Assembly: GCA_002427505.1 (NCBI GenBank)
Contig: DIRJ01000037.1
Coordinates: 12,832 to 76,831, forward strand
Length of the DNA: 64,000 bases
DNA from: Mageeibacillus sp. UBA5439
Lineage (GTDB): Bacteria; Bacillota; Clostridia; Saccharofermentanales; DTU023
Reading direction: 5' to 3'
In this document: positions 37,513 through 45,651 of the stretch, piece by piece
Numbering within the stretch: the stretch's first letter is position 1
How the letters are laid out: each line of letters starts with the position of its first letter
The notes under the pieces: generated by a model
Told to the model about the DNA's origin: nothing
What the model saw: the letters and a program-made list of their open reading frames with translations, nothing else
Databases searched by the model: none
Program-made: the position numbers and the translations under genes

Positions 37513-38013
37513 TTAATATTTGATGAATCTGTCGCCGGGAACGCCGCAGATTTTGCATTTGTCCGGTACGAACTTCTCAATATTTCCGCAGACCGGGCAG
37601 AGATAGTAGAAAATTTCTTCGGCTTCTGAATCTAAATTATCGAGGGCCTCCTGGTATAGGCCGGCATGTACTTCTTCAGCTTTCATAGCATAAGTGAATG
37701 TTCTCACAGCCTGGCTATTGCCTTCAGCTTGAGCCTGGTCGACAAAGGGCGGATACATACTTGTATATTCGTAGGTTTCACCTTCGACACCATCTTTTAG
37801 ATTTTCAGCAGTACTGCCGACCTTGCCGGCAACTTTAAAGTGGCTGAGGGCGTGGATAGTCTCAGCATCAGCTGCTACTCTGAACAGTTTCGCTGCATTG
37901 CTGTAACCGTCTTTTTCAGCCTTCTCAGCGTAGGCTGTGTACTTTCTGTTTGCTTCTGATTCTCCTGTGAAGGCAGTCATCAGATTGTCATAAGTTGTTG
38001 CTTTTTCACTCAT
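37513..38013 (-). CDS. rbr: Rubrerythrin from an internal start within the fusion
   Basis: AGGAGG lies eight bases before an ATG at 38011-38013, in the same frame as the fusion, and the product MSEKATTYDNLMTAF... (166 aa) starts exactly where free-standing rubrerythrins start. This site is as strong as any in the window, so a separate rubrerythrin is probably made in addition to, or instead of, much of the fusion protein. The sequence cannot show which product dominates. Confidence 0.6.
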   Translation of the reverse strand: MSEKATTYDNLMTAFTGESEANRKYTAYAEKAEKDGYSNAAKLFRVAADAETIHALSHFKVAGKVGSTAENLKDGVEGETYEYTSMYPPFVDQAQAEGNSQAVRTFTYAMKAEEVHAGLYQEALDNLDSEAEEIFYYLCPVCGNIEKFVPDKCKICGVPGDRFIKY

Positions 38014-38499
38014 TAATTTTTCCTCCTGGTATTTTTCATATTTTCCTAAAAGCATTTCTACAGTTTTGCGAGGGAAGCCTTCGGGCTGATCCTGTGCTAA
38101 CAGTGACAGCAGAAATTGCTTTGAGTTTTCTGTCTGGGGTAAAAGATATCCTGATTCACGCAGAAGCTCCTCTGCCATGATATGGTTTGATTTTTCAATA
38201 GCGACTGCAAGTTTGCCCGGCAAAACGGCAGCAATATTTTCCTGCTCCGCCTTGCTGCGCAAAAGCTTGCGCATGGCGTTGACTACCTTGTCCTGAACTT
38301 CCTGCTGGTCAGGATAAAACACCGGCACCATGGAGATAGCACCTGAAGGACAGGCAGCAGCACAATCGCCGCAACCAATGCAGGTATCTACATCAATGAT
38401 GCTGTTTTCTGTATCCGCTGCTCCGCTGGGACAGACATAAAGACATAAGCAGTCCTTCGTGCAGAGTCTGATATTTCTTACTGCATATTTCCTTGCCAT
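37513..38499 (-). CDS. Ferredoxin-rubrerythrin fusion
   Basis: One continuous 328-codon frame joins two proteins. Residues 1-162 form a clostridial 2x[4Fe-4S] ferredoxin-like protein with cysteines at 13, 17, 19, 23 and 40, 43, 46, 50, plus a helical C-terminal region. Residues 163-328 form a complete rubrerythrin: a ferritin-like diiron domain (GESEANRKY, AETIHALSH, EGETYEYTSMYPPF, AEEVHAGLY) and a rubredoxin-like domain (CPVC and CKIC). Rubrerythrin reduces hydrogen peroxide in anaerobes, and the ferredoxin part could supply electrons. In related clostridia, as far as known, these are separate neighbouring genes. The join has no stop codon and contains a full ribosome binding site for rubrerythrin. 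It is third in the perR operon. Confidence 0.85.
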   Translation of the reverse strand: MARKYAVRNIRLCTKDCLCLYVCPSGAADTENSIIDVDTCIGCGDCAAACPSGAISMVPVFYPDQQEVQDKVVNAMRKLLRSKAEQENIAAVLPGKLAVAIEKSNHIMAEELLRESGYLLPQTENSKQFLLSLLAQDQPEGFPRKTVEMLLGKYEKYQEEKLMSEKATTYDNLMTAFTGESEANRKYTAYAEKAEKDGYSNAAKLFRVAADAETIHALSHFKVAGKVGSTAENLKDGVEGETYEYTSMYPPFVDQAQAEGNSQAVRTFTYAMKAEEVHAGLYQEALDNLDSEAEEIFYYLCPVCGNIEKFVPDKCKICGVPGDRFIKY

Positions 38500-38503
38500 C
38501 GCT

Positions 38504-39148
38504 CTAGCTCGCCTCTACCATTTCAAATTTCCAATTGGGAACTTTACAAACCGGGCAGACTTCCGGCAAGTTGTCACCAATGTAGATAAAACCGCAAATA
38601 GTGCAGACATAGACATTTGTATCCTCGATCAGAGCCGGGCCTTCTTTTTCATAGCGTGAAATGGCAGACTTGACTATGCGACTAACCTTTTCGGTCCAGG
38701 TCAGCGCCCGCAGTGCCCCTCTGTCTCCAGCCTCTTCCGCTATGTTATGGGCGACAGGAAAGTCCTCGTTCAAATCAATTTCCAGCAGATCAAGCATTTG
38801 ACTGTAAGCAGGATTCACTGCCGGAACAGTCACACTTTTAAAGTAGGCGGCCAGTTCTCTGAATGCCTCGGCTTCCTCTGGCCGGTACTGCTTTTCAAAG
38901 CCCCGGGCCAGATTGGAGCACAGAGCACTCATCTCTAAACTGGACAGATCTCCTGAATTGTCTGCGAGTTCAACCCTAACTTGACCTTGAGGGGCAGGCT
39001 GAGTTTCTGCTGGAGTTTCCCGGACAGCTTCAAACTCTGACTTGGGTGCGCCGCAGAGCGGGCATTCCCAACTTTCGGCTAAGTCTTCCCAGGCGCCGTC
39101 GGATCCATCGTAGATATATCCGCAAACTTTGCACACATATTTTGTCAC
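38504..39148 (-). CDS. Protein with two rubredoxin domains around a helical core
   Basis: The 214-aa protein has an N-terminal rubredoxin ([12 protein letters not shown] with C6, C9, C29, C32) and a C-terminal rubrerythrin-type rubredoxin ([22 protein letters not shown] with C182, C185, C198, C201). The middle 110 residues are mostly helical and contain no clear diiron ligands. Each cysteine set binds one iron. It is likely an electron carrier for the peroxide-reducing rubrerythrin encoded next. It starts with GTG, seven bases after GAGGAGG, lies 16 bases after perR and ends four bases before the ferredoxin-rubrerythrin start. Confidence 0.85.
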   Translation of the reverse strand: MTKYVCKVCGYIYDGSDGAWEDLAESWECPLCGAPKSEFEAVRETPAETQPAPQGQVRVELADNSGDLSSLEMSALCSNLARGFEKQYRPEEAEAFRELAAYFKSVTVPAVNPAYSQMLDLLEIDLNEDFPVAHNIAEEAGDRGALRALTWTEKVSRIVKSAISRYEKEGPALIEDTNVYVCTICGFIYIGDNLPEVCPVCKVPNWKFEMVEAS

Positions 39149-39164
39149 TCAAATACCTCCTCTA

Positions 39165-39602
39165 TTATTTATGAGATGTTTTGCGCCCGGCTTCGCAACA
39201 GTCCGGGCAAAGTCCTCTGAAATATACATCTCTTTCTTTTATCTCGAAATCTGCAAGATCTGTTGACTCAATCTCTTTCATATTCAGGCTGAAGTCGAAA
39301 ATCTTCTTGCAGGAAGTGCATTGGAAGTGTCCATGGCTTTCAGTGAGTATTTCATAACGATTTTCACTGTCTTCGATGGACACAACATTGACCAGACCTG
39401 CTTCCTGCAGCATGTGTAATGTGTTATAAACTGTAGCTCTGGACAGGCTGGGCAGATCCTTTTGCAGTGCTGAATAGATTTCATCTGCGCTGGGATGAGT
39501 TTTATTTTGGGCGAGATACTCCAGCACCTTCAGTCTCTGATGTGACAGGCGAATATTTTTTGCTTGCAGTGTCTCTTTTAGATTTTTGATTTGATCAGTC
39601 AT
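39165..39602 (-). CDS. perR: PerR-like peroxide-sensing regulator (Fur family)
   Basis: Fur-family repressors bind DNA as metal-loaded dimers. The 145-aa protein has the winged-helix region (RLSHQRLKVLEYL, HPSADEIYSAL, SLSRATVYNTLHML) and the zinc site formed by CTSC and CPDC in the C-terminal half. The operon content (rubredoxin, rubrerythrin) and a pair of PerR-box-like sites over its own promoter point to PerR rather than Fur or Zur. No good ribosome binding site precedes the ATG, so the expression level may be low. Confidence 0.85.
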   Translation of the reverse strand: MTDQIKNLKETLQAKNIRLSHQRLKVLEYLAQNKTHPSADEIYSALQKDLPSLSRATVYNTLHMLQEAGLVNVVSIEDSENRYEILTESHGHFQCTSCKKIFDFSLNMKEIESTDLADFEIKERDVYFRGLCPDCCEAGRKTSHK

Positions 39603-39624
39603 AAAATTTTAATCTATTTCAGTC

Positions 39625-39656
39625 TTGTAATAATTCTAAAGAAATAATAATTAAAA
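39625..39656. promoter_or_regulatory. Tandem PerR-box-like operators
   Basis: TTGTAATAATTCTAA (39625-39639) matches the Bacillus PerR box (TTATAATnATTATAA) at 12 of 14 positions, and AAATAATAATTAAAA (39642-39656) at 11 of 14. Their centres are 17 bases apart. They overlap the predicted transcription start of perR, as expected for autorepression. The region is AT-rich, so chance matches are possible. Confidence 0.55.
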
Positions 39657-39659
39657 AGT

Positions 39660-39688
39660 ACTATATACCAGAAAACAATTAGCTTCAA
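39660..39688 (-). promoter_or_regulatory. Promoter of the perR operon
   Basis: On the minus strand, TTGAAG, 17 bases and TATAGT, with predicted start near 39653, inside the PerR-box-like region. Confidence 0.5.
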
Positions 39689-40071
39689 GGCTAGCAAAAG
39701 AATATTGAAAATTCCAATATAGGTATTTATAACGTTGAGAAAAGACTCAGGTGTGTGCTAAATCTCCTGTCGCAGCAGAGAGATTATGAAACTTCTTGTT
39801 TTCTCATGCTGATGTTTTCAACCAAATATTCAAGAACACAAATCAAGTTGATTTTGTAGAATAGATCTATGAAAAGTAATAAGAATAATAATGATGCGGA
39901 GCTGCGCGGAGATATCGATGCCCACAGTGACGAAGATGCACTGAAATGTGACGCCAGACGCTGGCGGTACTGGTCCAAGGAAGAAGATCTTCGATTGTGC
40001 AAAATGACAAGGGCGGAAAATTGACTCCAAAATTGACTACAATATTTTGAATTATGCAGTGGATTTATAAA
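39689..40071. other. Gene-poor region between perR and tRNA-Lys
   Basis: No recognised gene. It contains one short plus-strand frame (39869-40024, listed separately). A 105-codon minus-strand frame (39784-40101) runs into the tRNA terminator and looks non-coding. No repeats or mobile-element ends were seen. Confidence 0.6.
39869..40024 (+). CDS. Possible 51-aa orphan ORF or gene remnant
   Basis: The frame reads as a hydrophilic 51-aa peptide with an asparagine/aspartate-rich start and a segment RRWRYWSKEEDLRLC. There is no ribosome binding site. GC content is higher than the surrounding AT-rich spacer, which could mean a remnant of a coding gene. Not recognised. Confidence 0.2.
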   Translation: MKSNKNNNDAELRGDIDAHSDEDALKCDARRWRYWSKEEDLRLCKMTRAEN

Positions 40072-40106
40072 TAAAAAGCCCCTGAGACGCTGTTGTCTCA
40101 AGGGCT
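40072..40106 (-). terminator. Terminator of tRNA-Lys
   Basis: On the minus strand AGCCCTTGAGAC and GTCTCAGGGGCT form a 12-bp stem with one mismatch and a 6-base loop, followed by TTTTTAT. Confidence 0.8.
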
Positions 40107-40114
40107 AACTCCTC

Positions 40115-40190
40115 TGGTACACCATCAGGGATTCGAACCCTGGACCTACTGATTAAGAGTCAGTTGCTCTACCACCTGAGCTAATGGTGC
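40115..40190 (-). tRNA. tRNA-Lys (anticodon CTT)
   Basis: The minus strand folds as a cloverleaf with acceptor GCACCAT/ATGGTGT, D arm GCTC/GAGC, anticodon stem ACTGA/TCAGT with loop CTCTTAA (anticodon CTT), and T arm CAGGG/CCCTG with TTCGAAT. CCA is encoded. Confidence 0.95.
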
Positions 40191-40206
40191 GTATGAGTAC
40201 TAAGTG

Positions 40207-40236
40207 ATTATAAGAGCAAAATAATGTATTTGTCAA
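40207..40236 (-). promoter_or_regulatory. Consensus promoter of tRNA-Lys
   Basis: On the minus strand a perfect TTGACA and a perfect TATAAT are separated by 18 bases, about 16 bases before the tRNA. Confidence 0.85.
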
Positions 40237-40460
40237 ACGGAATTTGCAAGATCTGCATTGTTCCCGGCAGCAGCGTCTGAAACCGGACCTTTAGTTGCGA
40301 GAAACATGTCGTTAATAATACTGATTCTTGCAGTGGCTCTGATGTTTTGATAATATAGGCACATCGTCGACTTATACGAGCGAGGAACAATGTTATCAGT
40401 GAAGGCACTGCTTGCCGCAAAGGCAGAAGTTTTCCCGCAATATTTTGGAGGTATATAGAC

Positions 40461-41936
40461 TTGGACGAATCTGGCTGTATTGGCCCTCTTATGAGGGTGG
40501 TACTGTCAAATCAGGAGTTAGCGGTTCAATCGCAATCAGCTTCCTTAGCTTTTGATTTGATACTTATTTTTATTTTGATCCTGATTAACGGCTTTTTTGC
40601 CGGATCAGAGATGGCAATTGTTACACAAAACGACAATCGTATCAGAAAACTGGCCGATGAGGGTAATTCGGCTGCGCAGAAACTGATTAATATTGTCGAT
40701 AACAAAAGTCAAATGCTGGCAACAATACAGGTGTCTATCACTTTGGCCGGTTTCCTATCCAGTGCTTTTGCGGCGGACAAGATAGCGTCGCGTCTTTATA
40801 TAGCTGTTGATCCGACCTTGCAAAGACCTTGGCTGCAGACATTTTTCATAGTATTGATCACCATACTGGTGTCGTATTTTTCCCTTGTATTAGGTGAACT
40901 GGTCCCCAAGCGCCTGGCTATGCTAGACCCCGAAAAAACAGCGATGAAAGTTGTCCCGCTTTTACTTTTCTTTGATGTTATCTTCCGCCCCTTTACAAAA
41001 CTTTTGACCTGGAGCACGAATCTGGTCGTGCGGCTCTTTGGTATTGATCCCAAAGAAACCCAGGATACTGTTACGGAGGATGAAATCCGTATACTGGCAG
41101 AAGCGGGGGTAGATACAGGTGATTTGCCGGCGGAGGACGCTATTCTAATCGATAACATCTTCGCCTTTGATGATAAGGATGTGGGAGAAATTATGACCCC
41201 GCGCCTATCGGTAAGTGCCATCCCGGTGAATTCTACTTATGACGAGGCGGTTAATTTTGCTGCGAATGCACACTTTTCGCGTTTCCCTGTCTACGACGAA
41301 GACTTAGACAATATCGTAGGTACACTCTTTCTTAAGGATTTAATGCGTGTGCCGGAGGATGACCGGGCTGACAGCTTTGATTTACACATGATTATGCGTA
41401 ATCCGTATTTTGTACCCGAAGGAAAACAAATTGATGTTTTATTTCGCGAAATGAAGTCAAAGCATATATCTATGGCGATCGTAGTGGATGAGTACGGGGG
41501 CACTGAAGGGCTTGTCACGATGGAAGACCTGCTGGAAGAAATCGTGGGGGAGATTGAAGATGAATACGATCCGCCGAAGACAGATGTTATTGAAAATCCT
41601 GATGGCAGCTTTATCTTAAGCGGCCTGCTGACACCCCAGGAGGCAGGACGCTATGTTAAAGCTCTGGACGATCTGGAGGAAGATGACAACTATGATACTC
41701 TAGCGGGCTTTGTTCTTTCATTACTGGGAAGAATTCCGGGCGATGGTGAGCGGCCTGTGGTAACATTTGAGAATTTACGTTTTACAGTTTTAGAGATGGA
41801 TGACCGTCGGATTGATCAGATCTTATTAGAGATAATTCCCGAAGAAGAAATCAGGGAAGATGAGGCAGATAAAAATGACAATCATAGCGGAGTTAGTGGC
41901 CAAGCGAATGAAGGGGGAAAAATAGGCATCAGATGA
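40461..41936 (+). CDS. CNNM/CorC (HlyC/CorC) family membrane protein
   Basis: Members are implicated in Mg2+ or Co2+ export or in metal homeostasis. The 491-aa protein has a DUF21 domain with three to four membrane segments (about residues 30-190, with FFAGSEMAIVTQN and LGELVPKRLA), a CBS pair (GEIMTPRLSVSAIP; MAIVVDEYGGTEGLVTMEDLLEEIVGEI), and the C-terminal CorC/HlyC domain. It starts with TTG at 40461, nine to ten bases after GGAGG; an ATG 30 bases later has no site. A weak promoter (TTGCAG, 17 bases, TAATAT at 40328-40356) lies upstream. The stop overlaps the start of the P-type ATPase by four bases, linking it to cation transport. Confidence 0.88.
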   Translation: MDESGCIGPLMRVVLSNQELAVQSQSASLAFDLILIFILILINGFFAGSEMAIVTQNDNRIRKLADEGNSAAQKLINIVDNKSQMLATIQVSITLAGFLSSAFAADKIASRLYIAVDPTLQRPWLQTFFIVLITILVSYFSLVLGELVPKRLAMLDPEKTAMKVVPLLLFFDVIFRPFTKLLTWSTNLVVRLFGIDPKETQDTVTEDEIRILAEAGVDTGDLPAEDAILIDNIFAFDDKDVGEIMTPRLSVSAIPVNSTYDEAVNFAANAHFSRFPVYDEDLDNIVGTLFLKDLMRVPEDDRADSFDLHMIMRNPYFVPEGKQIDVLFREMKSKHISMAIVVDEYGGTEGLVTMEDLLEEIVGEIEDEYDPPKTDVIENPDGSFILSGLLTPQEAGRYVKALDDLEEDDNYDTLAGFVLSLLGRIPGDGERPVVTFENLRFTVLEMDDRRIDQILLEIIPEEEIREDEADKNDNHSGVSGQANEGGKIGIR

Positions 41937-44752
41937 GCAAGCAAACAACTGAAATTGTGACCGGCGAGGCTATGCAGGAGTCAGCAATGACTTTGGCAGA
42001 ATCCTCGGTAAGCAAGAAAGAAGATGTGATTATAAAACTGGAGACAGACTCTGCGGAGGGTCTGTCTGCTGCTGCCGCGGCAAAAGCTCTGGAGAAATAT
42101 GGTCCCAACGAGCTGGCTGAAGAAAAGAAGGAATCCTTTTTTGTCAAGCTTCTGAACCAGTTTAAAGATTTTATGATCATTATTCTGATTATTGCTGCGA
42201 TTATATCCGGTTCGCTGGGCGAGATTCTGGACGCCAGTGTTATTCTAGCTATCGTCATTATCAATGCACTTCTGGGCGTTTATCAGGAAGGCAAAGCAGA
42301 AAGAGCCGTTGAAGCCTTGCAAAAGATGGCTGCTCCAGAAGCCCATGTCATCCGCAACGGAGAATTGCAGGTGATAGCAGCAGCAGAGCTTGTGCCGGGA
42401 GATCTGGTGCAGCTGGAAGCTGGTAACGTTGTTCCCGCTGATATCAGACTCATTCAGAGTCAAAATCTGCAAGCTGATGAATCGGCACTGACCGGTGAAT
42501 CAGTTCCTGTAGACAAGGATGCTGACTTCATTACAGACGAGCTTTTGGGCATAGGAGACCGTAAAAATGTTGTCTATAGCAGCACAGCCATTTCCTATGG
42601 CCGCGCTGTCGGCATAGTTGTTGCCACCGGACAGAAAACTGAAATGGGTCGAATTGCTTCCAGCCTGACGAACATTAAGCAGGAGCAGACACCTTTGCAG
42701 CAGAATCTTAATCGCCTGGGCAAGATCCTCGGTATTTTGTCTCTAATTGTTGTCGGTGTTATTTTTGGAGTTGGTTTATTGCAGGGCGGCGATCCGCTGC
42801 AGTTGTTCATGACTGCAGTGGCTTTGGCTGTGGCTGCCATTCCGGAAGGACTGCCGGCTGTTGTTACAATCGTATTGTCTTTGGGTATGAACCGGATGGC
42901 TAAGGAGAACGCCATTGTAAAACGTCTGCTTGCCGTTGAAACCTTAGGCAGTGTTGACACAATTTGCAGTGATAAAACCGGGACTCTGACACAAAATGAG
43001 ATGACTGTCACCAGACTCTATGCCGACAAGCGGGTTTTTGAGGTAAGTGGTTCAGGCTATACACCCGAAGGTGATATAAACAGTACGGACGAAAAAGAAG
43101 TTGCTGTTTCTCAGGATGTGCTGGACCGACTTTTTGAAATCGGGATCTTGTGCAATGATGCCGTTTTGCGCAGCGAAGCAGGCGTAACCCAGATGATAGG
43201 TGACCCGACAGAGGGTGCTATGCTGACAGCAGCTGCCAAAGGCTGTTCCAGAGATATCAGCGCCGTACGCCAGGCACACCCGCGCGCCGGTGAAAAGCCT
43301 TTTGATTCAGCACGAAAAATGATGACTGTCGCCTACACGACTTTGCCTGATGCAGCCTATATATCTATGACCAAGGGTGCCCCTGACCGTATTCTCGATC
43401 GCTCCGCTAAGGAATTGACTTCTTCCGGGGTGGTTGATCTGACAGATGAGCGCCGGCAGGAAATAACCGAGATGAACAGCCATTTCGCACGTGGAGCGCT
43501 GCGTGTACTCGCTTTTGCTTACCGCCAGCATGATAATGCAGAGTTTGCAGGCATGGAAACGGATATGATTTTCGTCGGTCTGATGGGTATGATTGACCCG
43601 GCCCGTCCGGAAGTTAAAGAATCTATCCGGGTTTGCCATGAGGCCGGTATCCGTGTTGTCATGATCACAGGCGACCATAAAGAAACAGCTGTCGCAATCG
43701 CTAACGATCTCCATCTTCGCGGAGAAGATGATGATGTTCTTTCCGGCTCTGACTTGGATAAGATGACCAGAGAAGAACTGCAGATGGTGTCTGAAAATAC
43801 TTCAGTATATGCTCGTGTCTCGCCTGAGAACAAAGTCCAGATAGTTGATGCCATCAAAGCGAATGGTCACATCTCCTCTATGACCGGTGACGGTGTCAAC
43901 GATGCCCCGGCTTTGAAACGGGCTGATATCGGCGTAGCCATGGGTATTACCGGAACTGAAGTAGCCAAGAGTGCAGCTGACATGATTCTGACCGATGATA
44001 ACTTTTCTACAATTGTACATGCAGTTAAAGAGGGGAGAGTGATTTTTAGCAATATCCGCAAGGTTGTCAGCTTTCTGCTTTCCTGTAATTTTGGTGAGAT
44101 TCTCATTATTTTTCTGACGAATATGATTTTGGGACCTGAGTATACGCCTTTGCTGCCGATCCAGTTGCTCTGGCTTAACTTGGTGACGGATAGTTTTCCG
44201 GCTTTGGCACTGGGTCAGGAGAGAGCAGAAGATGGAATTATGAAGCTGCCGCCACGCAGTCCTGAAGACAAAATACTGGACAAGGAAATGTTGCTTTCCA
44301 TTGTTGTACAGGCTCTGGCAATAATGGTGACAGTATTTGCAGCTTTTAATCTGGGCAGGATCTTTTATCCTGACCTTTATCTGGAAGGCGGAGCCTTAGT
44401 TTCAGGTTTTCACTTCATGCCTTTGGCGGGAACAGAACCTTCAATGGGAGCCCATACCTACGCTTTTATCAGTCTGGTTATGGCTGAATTAGTCAGGGCC
44501 TACTCAAGCAGGTCGGAGCGCCACTCCGTGTTCGGCCTCGGCTTTTTCTCTAACCCTACCTTGAACAAGGCTATACTGCTTTCCCTTATTTTAACTTTGG
44601 CTGTGGTGTACCTGCCTTTTATGGGAGACGCTTTCCATACAGTCCCTTTGCAGCTGCGTGACTGGGCCGTGATCTTGTCGCTGGTTCTGCTTCCTTTTGC
44701 AGCCGGTGAGATCTTTAAATTGACCTATCATCGCAATGACAAGAAAAGATAA
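41933..44752 (+). CDS. Calcium-translocating P-type ATPase
   Basis: This 939-aa type II P-ATPase probably exports Ca2+. It shows the actuator motif TGES, the phosphorylation site DKTGT (D347), the ATP-binding KGAPDRI, the hinge GDGVNDAPALKRADIG, and membrane-site residues of Ca2+ pumps: VAAIPEGLPA in M4 and NLVTDSFPALALG in M6. About ten membrane segments are present. The ATGA overlap with the CorC-type gene implies coupled translation, since no close ribosome binding site precedes the ATG. It is slightly longer than typical bacterial homologues (870-900 aa), mainly at the N-terminus. Substrate assignment is by motif only. Confidence 0.92.
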   Translation: MSKQTTEIVTGEAMQESAMTLAESSVSKKEDVIIKLETDSAEGLSAAAAAKALEKYGPNELAEEKKESFFVKLLNQFKDFMIIILIIAAIISGSLGEILDASVILAIVIINALLGVYQEGKAERAVEALQKMAAPEAHVIRNGELQVIAAAELVPGDLVQLEAGNVVPADIRLIQSQNLQADESALTGESVPVDKDADFITDELLGIGDRKNVVYSSTAISYGRAVGIVVATGQKTEMGRIASSLTNIKQEQTPLQQNLNRLGKILGILSLIVVGVIFGVGLLQGGDPLQLFMTAVALAVAAIPEGLPAVVTIVLSLGMNRMAKENAIVKRLLAVETLGSVDTICSDKTGTLTQNEMTVTRLYADKRVFEVSGSGYTPEGDINSTDEKEVAVSQDVLDRLFEIGILCNDAVLRSEAGVTQMIGDPTEGAMLTAAAKGCSRDISAVRQAHPRAGEKPFDSARKMMTVAYTTLPDAAYISMTKGAPDRILDRSAKELTSSGVVDLTDERRQEITEMNSHFARGALRVLAFAYRQHDNAEFAGMETDMIFVGLMGMIDPARPEVKESIRVCHEAGIRVVMITGDHKETAVAIANDLHLRGEDDDVLSGSDLDKMTREELQMVSENTSVYARVSPENKVQIVDAIKANGHISSMTGDGVNDAPALKRADIGVAMGITGTEVAKSAADMILTDDNFSTIVHAVKEGRVIFSNIRKVVSFLLSCNFGEILIIFLTNMILGPEYTPLLPIQLLWLNLVTDSFPALALGQERAEDGIMKLPPRSPEDKILDKEMLLSIVVQALAIMVTVFAAFNLGRIFYPDLYLEGGALVSGFHFMPLAGTEPSMGAHTYAFISLVMAELVRAYSSRSERHSVFGLGFFSNPTLNKAILLSLILTLAVVYLPFMGDAFHTVPLQLRDWAVILSLVLLPFAAGEIFKLTYHRNDKKR

Positions 44753-44827
44753 GCAGGGTGATTTGGACCACTGTCTTGCAGTGAGCCTGAATCAGTAATA
44801 ATTACCGTATTATTTGGGGCGGAGCGC

Positions 44828-44856
44828 TTGACGCAAGGGCTCTGCCCCTGTATACT
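44828..44856 (+). promoter_or_regulatory. Promoter of infC-rpmI-rplT
   Basis: TTGACG, exactly 17 bases and TATACT. It is embedded in an inverted repeat (GGGGCGGAGC with GCTCTGCCCC, 44816-44848) that has no T-run. Transcription should start near 44863. Confidence 0.7.
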
Positions 44857-44862
44857 TTGATC

Positions 44863-44994
44863 CGATAACAAGTAGAAGTTTCCGCTTCTCACCTCCAGCT
44901 TCGGTAAAGAGGTCTACAGTGACTGCATCCTGGGATGCTGGTGTGTGGGCGGAGAAAATCCGCTATTTTTATGCGAAAAACCAAAGGAGGTATT
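44863..44994 (+). ncRNA. Ribosomal leader (L20 leader type) of infC-rpmI-rplT
   Basis: About 130 bases of structured leader precede infC. It contains the GTAGAAG...CTTCTCACCT segment characteristic of Firmicutes infC leaders and ends in a small terminator hairpin. In this family L20 binds a site in the leader that mimics its 23S rRNA target and causes early termination or blocked translation. The assignment rests on position, the CTTCTCACCT signature and the terminator. Confidence 0.75.
44949..44970 (+). terminator. Attenuator terminator in the infC leader
   Basis: GCGGA and TCCGC form a 5-bp stem with loop GAAAA, followed by TATTTTTAT, 25 bases before the infC start. A short stem plus U-run fits a conditional terminator. 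Confidence 0.6.
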
Positions 44995-45522
44995 ATTATC
45001 GCTCAACAAAGCCGCAGAGGTCATCTCATTAATCAGGAAATTACTTTTCCTGAAGTCAGACTTGTCGATGCAGATGGCGGAATGATAGGAATTGTGCCAA
45101 TTGCAGAGGCTCTTGCCAGAGCTGACGCAGCAGCATTAGATTTAGTGCTGATATCACCGGACAATAATAATCCGGTAGCCAAATTAATGGATTACGGAAA
45201 ATATACTTTTGATCAGGACAAGAAAAAACGTGAAGCCAAAAAGCACCAGAAGACCATTCAGGTTAAAGAAGTACAGATCAAGTTAACTACAGAAGAACAT
45301 GACTTTAACGTTAAAGTCAGGAATGCCATCCGCTTTCTGGAAAATGGCGACAGGGTAAAAGTGGTTATTCGTTTCCGTGGTCGTGAGATGGCTTTTAAAC
45401 ATCAGGGCTACGATGTCATGCAAAAAGTATCTGAAGCGGTCAGTGAAGTCGGCGTAGTTGATAAAGCTCCGCAGGCAGAAGGCAGGAACATGATCATGTA
45501 CCTGGCGCCTATTGCTGAATAA
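44995..45522 (+). CDS. infC: Translation initiation factor IF-3, non-AUG start
   Basis: IF3 prevents premature subunit joining and checks start codons. The sequence is typical from HLINQEITFPEVRLVDADGG, through the linker helix rich in lysine (DQDKKKREAKKHQKTIQVKEVQIK), to the C-terminal domain ending APQAEGRNMIMYLAPI. AAAGGAGG at 44983-44990 is followed by ATT ATT ATC with no ATG or GTG in range. The start is therefore ATT at 44995 or ATC at 44998, as in other bacteria where IF3 limits its own synthesis through a rare start codon. ATGs at 44935 and 44971 lie in the leader and lack sites. Confidence 0.93.
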   Translation: MIAQQSRRGHLINQEITFPEVRLVDADGGMIGIVPIAEALARADAAALDLVLISPDNNNPVAKLMDYGKYTFDQDKKKREAKKHQKTIQVKEVQIKLTTEEHDFNVKVRNAIRFLENGDRVKVVIRFRGREMAFKHQGYDVMQKVSEAVSEVGVVDKAPQAEGRNMIMYLAPIAE

Positions 45523-45651
45523 CTGGCTGCTTAATAAAGCGGGCAGATTGCAGGCAGGCGAATTAACTAGATATTTCGCCCAGCTTATTCTAGGAAAAAA
45601 CAAATTAAGCGAGGGGAATTTTAAATATAACTTAGCAGGAGGAGGTATTTT

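Noticed and set aside
39784..40101. 105-codon minus-strand frame between perR and tRNA-Lys
   Set aside because: It overlaps the tRNA-Lys terminator, has no ribosome binding site and has serine/arginine/leucine-rich composition typical of a chance frame.
44816..44848. GC-rich inverted repeat after the Ca2+ ATPase considered as a terminator
   Set aside because: No T-run follows on either strand, and the infC promoter (TTGACG-17-TATACT) lies within it.
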